DNA from: a virus
Length of the DNA: 64,000 bases
Strand: one strand, 5' to 3'
Virus record (IMG/VR): IMGVR_UViG_3300022074_000015
Location: 22,371-86,370 of that record
The position numbers were made by a program, and so were the translations under genes. Each line of letters begins with the position of its first letter. Position 1 is the first letter of the stretch. This document shows positions 41,564 to 48,888 of the stretch, piece after piece. Under the pieces are notes generated by a model. The model made no database searches. It saw only the letters and a list, made by a program, of their open reading frames with translations, and was not told the origin of the DNA.

Positions 41564-41947
41564 TTAATTATTTAGACGCTTATTCATAAGTGATAACCTA
41601 AGTATATCTCTTACCTCAGATTTGTATATTTCATAAACATCACTTCCCACCTCACTCCATGTATATTGACGTGGTTCACGCCAATGAGCACTTAATCCTC
41701 TGAATCCCCACTGAAATACATCAGTGACAGCAATGAATGGATTTGAATCGTAAAGAATATTTGGTGTTTTTGCGTTGTATATAAACAAATATATTTTTCC
41801 AGGAATTACTTCTCTAGCAGAAGATGGTGTCAAAAGTTCAAGAACTCCCAGCATCCTATCATCAGGATCAGCAAGTCCTGTCATTTCATCAACAGCAGAA
41901 CGGATTCTATTAACGTTAGTATCTGTATCTGTTGGTCTCTTTGCCAT
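41564..41947 (-). CDS. Conserved cyanophage protein between gp48 and gp4
   Basis: 127 residues. The sequence includes RMLGVLELLTPSSAREVIPGKIYLFIYNAKTPNILYDSNPFIAVTDVFQWGFRGLSAHWREPRQYTWSEV. I recognise it as a protein regularly found beside gp48/gp4 in cyanophages, but know no T4 counterpart. It is soluble, mixed alpha/beta. Its ATG overlaps the gp4 stop. Position suggests a role in tail or head completion. Confidence 0.55.
   Translation of the reverse strand: MAKRPTDTDTNVNRIRSAVDEMTGLADPDDRMLGVLELLTPSSAREVIPGKIYLFIYNAKTPNILYDSNPFIAVTDVFQWGFRGLSAHWREPRQYTWSEVGSDVYEIYKSEVRDILRLSLMNKRLNN
41569..41576 (-). promoter_or_regulatory. T4-type late promoter TCTAAATA (- strand)
   Basis: On the - strand the sequence reads TCTAAATA, six of eight matches, 20 nt before the gp48 ATG and inside the last codons of the 41564 gene. 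Confidence 0.45.
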
Positions 41948-42384
41948 TATTTGATACCTAATTCTTTCTCCGTCATTACTTTAAATTCCCATCTTCTATC
42001 TCTACAAAATTCTTGCGCTGCTTTCCACTTTGCTTGATTTTTGGCATATTCATATGCCTCACTAAGATATTTTTTAGTTTGCCTCTTTGGTTTAGATGGT
42101 GGAGAACACTGTCTCAGTGGTTTAATTTCTATCAGTGATGATCTGATTTTACCATCTGTATCTTTATACTTGATAAAGAAATCTGGAAAGTATCGATGTA
42201 TTTTATTATCAACAGGAGACCTATATGGAATAAAAAATTCCTCAGATTGCCACTCTAAAACACTTAAGTTATTATCACAGTAAACCATAAACTTACGCTC
42301 CCATAGGGATCTATAAACAATATTAGTAGGATCTCCTTTATATTTTTTGGGATATGATGGTTTGTATTTTCCCCTATATGACAT
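41947..42384 (-). CDS. gp4: gp4 head completion protein
   Basis: 145 residues, near T4 gp4 (150). MSYRGKYKPSYPKKYKGDPTNIVYRSLWERKFMVYCD, then RYFPDFFIKYKD...SLIEIKPLRQ, a TnsA/PD-(D/E)XK nuclease-like arrangement (P-D-F and E-I-K), and a helical YEYAKNQAKWKAAQEFC segment. In T4, gp4 joins the filled head after DNA packaging and is needed for infectious particles. It diverges from gp54 across a 35-nt region with back-to-back late promoters. Confidence 0.9.
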   Translation of the reverse strand: MSYRGKYKPSYPKKYKGDPTNIVYRSLWERKFMVYCDNNLSVLEWQSEEFFIPYRSPVDNKIHRYFPDFFIKYKDTDGKIRSSLIEIKPLRQCSPPSKPKRQTKKYLSEAYEYAKNQAKWKAAQEFCRDRRWEFKVMTEKELGIK

Positions 42385-42391
42385 CTAAATA
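42384..42391 (+). promoter_or_regulatory. T4-type late promoter TCTAAATA for gp54 (+ strand)
   Basis: TCTAAATA on the + strand, starting on the last base of the gp4 start codon; it would initiate around 42397 and read gp54. Confidence 0.5.
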
Positions 42392-42411
42392 ACTAAACAA
42401 TCACCTATTGG

Positions 42412-42419
42412 TATTTAGA
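42412..42419 (-). promoter_or_regulatory. T4-type late promoter TCTAAATA for gp4 (- strand)
   Basis: TATTTAGA on the + strand reads TCTAAATA on the - strand; it would initiate around 42405 and read gp4, whose ATG is at 42384. It mirrors the + strand site at 42384. Confidence 0.5.
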
Positions 42420-43298
42420 GTGCCTAGACCATTCCCAAAGAAAATATCGCAAATATCACCAGTTTTATCTCAAGTTGCTCAGAGTTCACACTTTGTATTT
42501 GAATTTGGCGGTCTCGCTGCAAACTTAAGAAAGCACTTGAGTGATAGGGGAATGGACTATAGATTTATTAATGATAATCTATCACTATTATGTTGTAGAG
42601 CATCCTTACCTGGAAGTGGATTTGCTACTGCAGATGTCATTGGTAACTATCAAGGGGTGGCAGAAAAATTTGCTCATACAAGAACCTTTGTTCAAATTGA
42701 TTTGGATTTTTATGTTGATACCGCATATAGATCTCTTAAGTTCCTAGAACACTGGATGGAGTTTATTAGTAGTGGCACAGAAACTTCTGCTGGTGGTGTA
42801 TCTCCGCTTCGTAAAGGGTATTACTATAAAATGAGATATCCAAGTGAATATAAGTGTGATGAAACGAGGATTATAAAATTTGAGAGAGATTACAAAAGAT
42901 ACATTGAATATAGATTTTTTGGTCTTTTTCCAATATCATTAAATTCTACTCCAGTATCATATGAAGGATCAACAATATTAAAAGCAACAGCATCCTTTCA
43001 TTACGATAGATATTACTCTGGTCAATCACGATCAATAAACGAATTGTTTAGAACTGAAGGAAATAAGGAGGAAAGAGCAGAATCAAATTTTGCTCCTTCT
43101 CTATTATCTGGATTAACTCCAGGTGCTGTTTTTAGTACTGGTAATCCTTTTGGAACACTACTTAATCCTTCAGCAGCATCAAAAGCATTTAATAATGATT
43201 TGTTTGATGCGGGAACAACAATTTTATCATCATCTCAAATATACAATTCTAACTTTGTAAGTAGTAGTGGTGATGGTTTAGCTAACAGCACTAAATAA
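42420..43298 (+). CDS. gp54: gp54 baseplate tail-tube initiator
   Basis: 292 residues from GTG 42420 (a TTG at 42408 would add four residues; neither has a strong ribosome site). PRPFPKKISQISPVLSQVAQSSHFVFEFGGL, YRFINDNLSLLCCRASLPGSGFATADVIGNYQGVAEKFAHTRTFVQIDLDFYVDTAY and KATASFHYDRYYSGQS are typical of gp54, a relative of the tail-tube protein gp19 that nucleates the tube on the gp48-capped baseplate. The C-terminus is a Ser/Asn-rich extension. First gene of the long rightward tail operon. Confidence 0.88.
   Translation: MPRPFPKKISQISPVLSQVAQSSHFVFEFGGLAANLRKHLSDRGMDYRFINDNLSLLCCRASLPGSGFATADVIGNYQGVAEKFAHTRTFVQIDLDFYVDTAYRSLKFLEHWMEFISSGTETSAGGVSPLRKGYYYKMRYPSEYKCDETRIIKFERDYKRYIEYRFFGLFPISLNSTPVSYEGSTILKATASFHYDRYYSGQSRSINELFRTEGNKEERAESNFAPSLLSGLTPGAVFSTGNPFGTLLNPSAASKAFNNDLFDAGTTILSSSQIYNSNFVSSSGDGLANSTK
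43290..43297 (+). promoter_or_regulatory. T4-type late promoter ACTAAATA
   Basis: ACTAAATA at the very end of gp54, 25 nt before the ATG of gp26. Confidence 0.45.
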
Positions 43299-43322
43299 TT
43301 TTACTGAATTGTTTAGGATATT

Positions 43323-44039
43323 ATGCCTTTACCAAAAATTGCCACACCAACTTATGAGTTGGTGATACCTTCGACTAAAAAAAAGATAAAGTATAGACCA
43401 TTTTTAGTCAAGGAAGAGAAAGTTCTGATTCTTGCTATGGAGAGTGAGGATACAAAGCAGATTGCCAGTGCTGTAAAAGATGTAATCAAAAACTGCATCA
43501 TCACTAGAGGAGTTAAAGTAGAAGAATTATCCACATTCGATATTGAATATCTATTCTTAAATATTCGTGGTAAATCTGTCGGGGAAGAAGTAGAAGTTCT
43601 AATTACATGTCCAGATGATGGCACTACAAAAGTTCCAACAGTAATCGATTTAGATTCAATACAAGTTCAATATGATGAAGAACATTCCAGAGATATAAAA
43701 CTAGATGATAGTTTGACTCTAAGAATGAGATATCCCTCTATGAATGAATTTATTCAAAACAACTTCGTAGTTAGTGATGTCAATCTTGATAATACTTTTG
43801 ATATTATTACGTCATGTGTTGAACAGATTTATAGTGAAGAAGAATCTTGGTCTTCAGCAGACTGTACTGAGAAAGAACTTAAAGAATTTATTGAGCAATT
43901 AAATTCTAAACAATTTAAAGAAGTTGAAACTTTCTTCTCTACTATGCCCAAACTTTCTCATAAGTTAATTGTAACAAATCCAAATACTGGTGTTGATAAT
44001 GAGATTATTTTGGAGGGGTTAGCAAGTTTTTTCGGGTAG
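43323..44039 (+). CDS. gp26: gp26-like baseplate hub / tail assembly chaperone protein
   Basis: 238 residues (T4 gp26: 208). MPLPKIATPTYELVIPSTKKKIKYRPFLVKEEKVLILAMESEDTKQI is the signature of the T4 baseplate (gp26) family; the middle has a Cys pair-free beta part and the C-terminus a helical chaperone-like half (SADCTEKELKEFIEQLNSKQFKEVETFFSTMPKLSH). Just before the TAG stop the mRNA reads T_TTT_TTC, a -1 slippery heptamer, and the next ORF is in the -1 frame. It precedes the tape-measure-like gene, the standard position of tail assembly chaperones. Confidence 0.85.
   Translation: MPLPKIATPTYELVIPSTKKKIKYRPFLVKEEKVLILAMESEDTKQIASAVKDVIKNCIITRGVKVEELSTFDIEYLFLNIRGKSVGEEVEVLITCPDDGTTKVPTVIDLDSIQVQYDEEHSRDIKLDDSLTLRMRYPSMNEFIQNNFVVSDVNLDNTFDIITSCVEQIYSEEESWSSADCTEKELKEFIEQLNSKQFKEVETFFSTMPKLSHKLIVTNPNTGVDNEIILEGLASFFG
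44027..44033 (+). promoter_or_regulatory. Putative -1 programmed ribosomal frameshift site TTTTTTC
   Basis: The gp26 codons AGT TTT TTC GGG TAG present the heptamer T_TTT_TTC (X XXY YYZ type) at 44027-44033, 3 nt before the stop. A -1 slip gives CGG GTA GGT and continues straight into the 44042 ORF, producing a fusion of about 298 residues. This reproduces the G/GT arrangement of tail assembly chaperones in many long-tailed phages. Confidence 0.6.
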
Positions 44040-44041
44040 GT

Positions 44042-44218
44042 ATGGCTCATACAGATCTTGAGTCATACTTTAGAATTAACTTTGCTTTGATGCAACACCA
44101 TAAATACAGTTTGACAGAACTAGAAAATATGATACCTTGGGAGAAAGAAATATATCTTGCTTTCCTCCAACAATACATTGAAGAAGAAAACTTAAAGGCA
44201 CAACAGCAGAATGGTTGA
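44042..44218 (+). CDS. Short -1-frame partner of gp26 (position of T4 gp51)
   Basis: 58 residues: MAHTDLESYFRINFALMQHHKYSLTELENMIPWEKEIYLAFLQQYIEEENLK. It begins 2 nt after the gp26 stop, in the -1 frame, and overlaps the tape-measure-like gene at 44211. The form (E-x-M-I-PWE-x-E-I-Y, then a short helical tail) resembles the T part of G/GT tail chaperones. It may be made only, or mainly, as a C-terminal extension of gp26 through the TTTTTTC site. By position it corresponds to gp51 of T4, although much shorter. Confidence 0.65.
   Translation: MAHTDLESYFRINFALMQHHKYSLTELENMIPWEKEIYLAFLQQYIEEENLKAQQQNG
44099..44106 (+). promoter_or_regulatory. Possible internal late promoter CATAAATA
   Basis: CATAAATA inside the 44042 ORF, 105 nt before the tape-measure-like gene; it could raise transcription of the downstream tail genes, or be a chance match. 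Confidence 0.25.
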
Positions 44219-45731
44219 GATTTCTCCAATATTTGGTAGAGGACCTAGGATTTCTGCCTCCGCTTACACGGGCAGAGCAGTCGCTCCTATGGCGGTAGAT
44301 GCTGCTGAGACGAACACGTTAATAACAAAGAATTCATTACAACTTGGTATTGTAGCAAATCAAATTCAAGGTATGACTGTTCAAATGCAGTCATTAGCAG
44401 GATCTCTTTCAGTTATTGCTAGAAATTTTCAAGTATCACAAACACTTCAGAGACAGAAAGAACAACAAGAGATTGATTTAGAAAGAAGATTATCTGAGCA
44501 GAAATTAAGAGAAGGAAAAGAAAGCACGATTGAAAAGAAGATACAAGCAGCAGCACTAGCACCCGCACAAAGACTTGCTACAAAGGCACAATTCACTTTG
44601 GGGAGACTTCAGAATTTCTTTGTCTCCATTTTTGGTGGATGGTTATTAAATCAAGGTATTCAAACTTTACAAGCTTTGAGTGGCAATAATAAAGAAAAAC
44701 TTGAAGAAATTAAAAATAATGTGTTGAAAAATCTTGTTATTATAGGTGGAACTATGGCAGCAATTAAGTTAGGAGTTGCTGCCATACTTGGAACATTCTC
44801 ATTGCTTGGTGTTAAATTATTAGCAATAGCGGCAGTTGGTTTATTTACAAGACCTGGTAGACAATTATTGGCGTTTGTATCTGATGCTCTGAAGATTGCT
44901 GCTAATGGTATCGCTTCATTTATTGGTAGAGAACCACCATTTCCGGATGCTGGAAAATTAAAAAGTGATGATGATCCAACTTCAGCACCAAATACAAATG
45001 ATAATTCGGAACCCTCTAATGAATTAAATACTGACCCTGCATCTAATTCAAATCCAGAAATGGACGGAAAAAGCACCAATCAATGGTGGGACTTTATGGA
45101 TTTATTTTTAGATCCTGGTGAAGAAAATCCTCCTGAAACATCATCAACTACAGAAAACGGAGATCAATCAGGGAATTTAGAAGGAAAGGGTGGATCTTCA
45201 TCCTCAATCGAATCCCTTCAAAATTCTGCCAATCTTTCAGCTAATATCGCTACTAATATTATGAGTAGTATGGTTCCAAAGGATGATAAATCTGAAGGAC
45301 CAGAACCACCAGGTCCAACCAAAGAAGCAGAATCTGGTTTAGTAAAAATGACCGCTGATTTTGGCAGTGGGGAAGTTGATTTGAATAAACCAGTAGGTTC
45401 TGAAGGAAAAATTGGTAAGAAAGTTCTCGATCCTGAAACAACAGAATTTATTGAGCAAGAAAAGTATATTGGCAAATACGGAAAACTTCCACCATCTATG
45501 CTACAGTCTAATGCAAAAAGTCAAGAAGTAGCAAAGAGAGTTTCCCAACCACCACAAGAACCTGGAGTAACTGTAGTTCCATTAGCAACGGGCAGTGGGG
45601 AATCAAAACAAAGTGCCGCAACTCCTGCTGCTACTGGTTCTATTGCTTCTGTTAAAATGTATCCAACTAATAATAGTGATAATATGTACACCCTGGGTGC
45701 TATGTCTAACTTTAATGTGGTATCAGTCTGA
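44211..45731 (+). CDS. Tape-measure-like tail protein
   Basis: 506 residues. N-terminal coiled coil (about 60-115: QTLQRQKEQQEIDLERRLSEQKLREGK), then FFVSIFGGWLLNQGIQTLQAL and hydrophobic helices at about 170-235 (LVIIGGTMAAIKLGVAAILGTF, LLAIAAVGLF), and a long Pro/Ser/Asn/Glu-rich tail. Hydrophobic segments plus a coiled coil right after the tail chaperone genes fit a tape-measure component. The 45731 product has the same N-terminal plan, so the tape measure may be made of two proteins. Translational overlaps (ATG inside the preceding gene, TGATG at the end) link the operon. Confidence 0.6.
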   Translation: MVEISPIFGRGPRISASAYTGRAVAPMAVDAAETNTLITKNSLQLGIVANQIQGMTVQMQSLAGSLSVIARNFQVSQTLQRQKEQQEIDLERRLSEQKLREGKESTIEKKIQAAALAPAQRLATKAQFTLGRLQNFFVSIFGGWLLNQGIQTLQALSGNNKEKLEEIKNNVLKNLVIIGGTMAAIKLGVAAILGTFSLLGVKLLAIAAVGLFTRPGRQLLAFVSDALKIAANGIASFIGREPPFPDAGKLKSDDDPTSAPNTNDNSEPSNELNTDPASNSNPEMDGKSTNQWWDFMDLFLDPGEENPPETSSTTENGDQSGNLEGKGGSSSSIESLQNSANLSANIATNIMSSMVPKDDKSEGPEPPGPTKEAESGLVKMTADFGSGEVDLNKPVGSEGKIGKKVLDPETTEFIEQEKYIGKYGKLPPSMLQSNAKSQEVAKRVSQPPQEPGVTVVPLATGSGESKQSAATPAATGSIASVKMYPTNNSDNMYTLGAMSNFNVVSV

Positions 45732-47614
45732 TGGCAATAAAAAAATCTCTTCTTGGTAATAGTAACACTATTGAAACCATTCAAAATTCTATTAATGCTT
45801 TTGGCGTGAGTTTACGTGCTGCCAATGCCACTTCCTCTCAAATAATTCGTGGATTCACCGAAGGCAATAGACAGAGAAGAAACTCAATAATAAAAAGAAG
45901 AGAATTATTCTCAAAAAGAAGAGAAGCAGTTAGAAGAAGGGAAAAAGAAGATCAAATAGAAGCATCTAGAGTAGGTGGTATTTTTAGAAGAACCGCTAAA
46001 GTTATAGGCAGCAGCACAAAAGGGTTCCTTGGTAGGATCATGGATTTTATCGGGACAATTTTGGTTGGATGGATTGTTACTAATCTACCAGTTATAATCG
46101 ATACAGTCCAAGATCTTATTGGTAGAATACAAAAAGCTGCTGGAATATTAAAGAATTGGTTTGAAGGAACAATAAACTTTTTTACAGGATTTACATCTAA
46201 TCTTGGTGATATAGCAACAAGAGCATTTAGTTTTGATTTCTTAGGTCAAAAGAAACAAATTGAAGAAGCATCTGATAAAGCAAAATCTGGTGCTCAAGCA
46301 GTTACTAGAGACTTTTTAGGATTTGAACAAGCACTGAGGAATTTTGATTTATTCAAGATTCTTGGTGATACTGCTAAAAAAATATTGGGATTTGAGGTTG
46401 AAGATCCTGAGACTCCTAGCTCTGGACAACAGGGACAAGGACAAGGACAACAGGGGCAAGGACAGCAAGGATCAGACCCGATTCCTTCAGGTGGTAAAGC
46501 AAGTCCTGAACAAATAGCAAGAATTGCTAAAACGGCAGGTATTCCAGAAAAGAACATTCCAACAATGGTTTCAATTGCGTTGGCAGAGTCTGGTGGTAAT
46601 ATTGGTGCAAGATACAATCCTGATGGAAATACTGGAGAGGATTCTTATGGATTATGGCAAATCAACATGGATCCTAGATATGCTGATGAGAGATTAAAAT
46701 TATTTGGTATAGATAGCAAGAAAGAATTATTTAATCCCGTCACAAATGCTAAGGCTGCTTATGAAATATTTAAACAACAGGGGTTTGATGCTTGGACTGT
46801 TTATCGCACTGGTAAGTATCGAGACTTTTTGCCTGCTGCCAAAAAAGCAGCAAGTGCTAGCACTCAACCAACCATTTCCAGAGATGTTGAAGATAGCACT
46901 AGATACAAAGTAAATGATGATGTTACTCAATTACTTGGTGGTCAATCTCAAGCAATAATTACCTCAACGAAAGGTATGCAGGAAAGTTTTAGAACAAAAC
47001 CACATGGAGGTATTGATATTGCTTGTGCTGCAGGATTGTTTATTTCACTCACCGCCGATGCTGAAGCAGTTGGAACTAAGAGCGGTGGGGGATATGGTAA
47101 TGTTATAGATGTTTGGGTTCCATCCCTTGGTGTTCAACTGAGATTTGCACATAATAGTAGAATACTTATATCATCAGGTAAAATTCCAGCAGGAACTTCA
47201 TTTGCAATCACTGGTTCTACGGGTCGTTCCACTGGACCACATATCCATTTGGAGGCATCTTCTGAAAGAGGTTCGACAAATTATGGTGGCAATATGGTTC
47301 CGGCACCTTATGTTTCTCTGATACGTCTAACAAAGGCAAAGATTGAAGGTAAAAAATCTACCACACCAGAAATGTCTAATGGAAGCGGTGGACAATCATT
47401 AAACATTGAAGGTGGTGCGAGTAGAAGAGAGGTTGCTCAGGAAGTTACACCAGAAAAGAAAGGATCTATTATCACTGTTCCAATTCCATCAGGATCCTCT
47501 CCTTCCGCACCAATGACTCAATCCAGTAGTGGAGAATCTATTTCCATTCCTAGCGGAAATACGTTAAATAGTTTTATTACAAAGACACTTCTTAGAGAGT
47601 TAGAATACGTATAA
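45731..47614 (+). CDS. Tape-measure-like tail lysin with SLT transglycosylase and M23 peptidase domains
   Basis: 627 residues. The N-terminal Arg/Glu-rich coiled coil (RRRNSIIKRRELFSKRREAVRRREKE) and FIGTILVGWIVTNLPVIID helix mirror the preceding gene. A QGQGQQGQGQQG linker (about 230-247) leads to a lytic transglycosylase domain with catalytic Glu286 (ALAESGGN) and YGLWQIN at 306-312. A Zn endopeptidase M23 domain follows, with H425-x3-D429 (HGGID), H474 and H504-x-H506 (GPHIHLE). Together they would cut both glycan and peptide bonds of the peptidoglycan during DNA entry. T4 uses the gp5 lysozyme instead. Confidence 0.85.
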   Translation: MAIKKSLLGNSNTIETIQNSINAFGVSLRAANATSSQIIRGFTEGNRQRRNSIIKRRELFSKRREAVRRREKEDQIEASRVGGIFRRTAKVIGSSTKGFLGRIMDFIGTILVGWIVTNLPVIIDTVQDLIGRIQKAAGILKNWFEGTINFFTGFTSNLGDIATRAFSFDFLGQKKQIEEASDKAKSGAQAVTRDFLGFEQALRNFDLFKILGDTAKKILGFEVEDPETPSSGQQGQGQGQQGQGQQGSDPIPSGGKASPEQIARIAKTAGIPEKNIPTMVSIALAESGGNIGARYNPDGNTGEDSYGLWQINMDPRYADERLKLFGIDSKKELFNPVTNAKAAYEIFKQQGFDAWTVYRTGKYRDFLPAAKKAASASTQPTISRDVEDSTRYKVNDDVTQLLGGQSQAIITSTKGMQESFRTKPHGGIDIACAAGLFISLTADAEAVGTKSGGGYGNVIDVWVPSLGVQLRFAHNSRILISSGKIPAGTSFAITGSTGRSTGPHIHLEASSERGSTNYGGNMVPAPYVSLIRLTKAKIEGKKSTTPEMSNGSGGQSLNIEGGASRREVAQEVTPEKKGSIITVPIPSGSSPSAPMTQSSSGESISIPSGNTLNSFITKTLLRELEYV

Positions 47615-48888
47615 TGTCCCTGTCAGATCCTTCAATATATGAAGAAATAGTTATAGAGTCTAACGATGGGTCAACAACTGTTGATCTAAGACTTGGTATT
47701 CAATCTATTGACTATTACGAAGATATTTTTTCACCCACAATCACCGTTAAGATACTTGTAACAAATACTGGTAATACAATTAACGGTAAAGGAATATATC
47801 AAGGATTACCCTTAAGAGGTGGTGAAAGAGTAACGATGAAGATTAAGGATAGAATGGATATGTCATTCTATGTTTCAAGTATTTCAAATGTTATAACTGA
47901 TAGTAAAACTGAAAACTTTGTATTAAATCTCTGCTCTAGAGAAGCAATTACTAATGAAACTGCTAGAGTTCCAGTAAAATTCCCAACATCTTCACCAATA
48001 TCAGCTTCTGCTGAACAAATAATTATAAAATATCTACAGACAAGTAAAAATGTTGAGATAGACCAGTCAATGAACAAGTATGGTTTTATTGGTAATATGA
48101 GAAAACCATTTACTGTATTGACTTGGTTGGCATCCAAGGCAGTACCTGAAATGGAAGGTGATGGAACTGCTGGATATTTGTTTTTTGAAACTCAAAGTGG
48201 ATACAAATTCAAATCTATTGATAAACTTATTTCATCAGAATCTGTTGAAACTTATACATCAACAGAAGTTGTTCCATCTAACAAAGACTTTGAAGATTTT
48301 ACTATTGTAAGTTATGTAACCAATAGGAATCAAAATTTATCTGAAAATTTAAGATTAGGTGTGTATGCTAGTATGAGAAGTTTTTTTAATCCACTTAATG
48401 GCACATTTACACATCCGGAGAAAGGAACTTTTAAGCAAGATGATTACATTGACAAATCTAGAAATTTAGGTGATAAAATAATTCTACCCAAGATTAGTGA
48501 TACGTCAGAATTAACCCTAGGGGATACTCCAACACGTTTGATTACTGGAGTAATTGATTTAGGAACACAAGAGATTGGTGTTTCAACTGAGGTCAACGCA
48601 GATCCATTATTATATCAATCACAAGCACTGTTTAGATATAATAGTTTGATGACACAGACGCTGACACTCACTGTTCCAGGTAATACTAAATTAGAAGCAG
48701 GTAATGTAATCGAGTGTTTATTTCCTACAAATACAACTGGTGATGTATCTGAGTTTGACCAGGAGCAAAGTGGTCTATATATGATTAAAGAGTTATGTCA
48801 TCATTTTGACACTGAGGGAACTTGGACCTCAATGAAACTTGTTAGAGATACTTTCGGACAGCACAATCCAAATAATAAAGAAAAATAA
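47614..48888 (+). CDS. gp27: gp27-like baseplate hub protein
   Basis: 424 residues (T4 gp27: 391). The N-terminal beta domain (IVIESNDGSTTVDLRLGIQSIDYYEDIFSPTITVKILVTNTGN), a middle NKYGFIGNMRKPFTVLTWLASKAVPE segment and C-terminal TLTVPGNTKLEAGNVIECLFP are typical of gp27/hub proteins of contractile tails, which form the trimeric ring connecting the tail tube to the gp5 spike. Overlapping start with the lysin gene and TAATG link to gp5 support the operon. The assignment rests on order and pattern more than on close similarity to T4. Confidence 0.7.
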   Translation: MSLSDPSIYEEIVIESNDGSTTVDLRLGIQSIDYYEDIFSPTITVKILVTNTGNTINGKGIYQGLPLRGGERVTMKIKDRMDMSFYVSSISNVITDSKTENFVLNLCSREAITNETARVPVKFPTSSPISASAEQIIIKYLQTSKNVEIDQSMNKYGFIGNMRKPFTVLTWLASKAVPEMEGDGTAGYLFFETQSGYKFKSIDKLISSESVETYTSTEVVPSNKDFEDFTIVSYVTNRNQNLSENLRLGVYASMRSFFNPLNGTFTHPEKGTFKQDDYIDKSRNLGDKIILPKISDTSELTLGDTPTRLITGVIDLGTQEIGVSTEVNADPLLYQSQALFRYNSLMTQTLTLTVPGNTKLEAGNVIECLFPTNTTGDVSEFDQEQSGLYMIKELCHHFDTEGTWTSMKLVRDTFGQHNPNNKEK

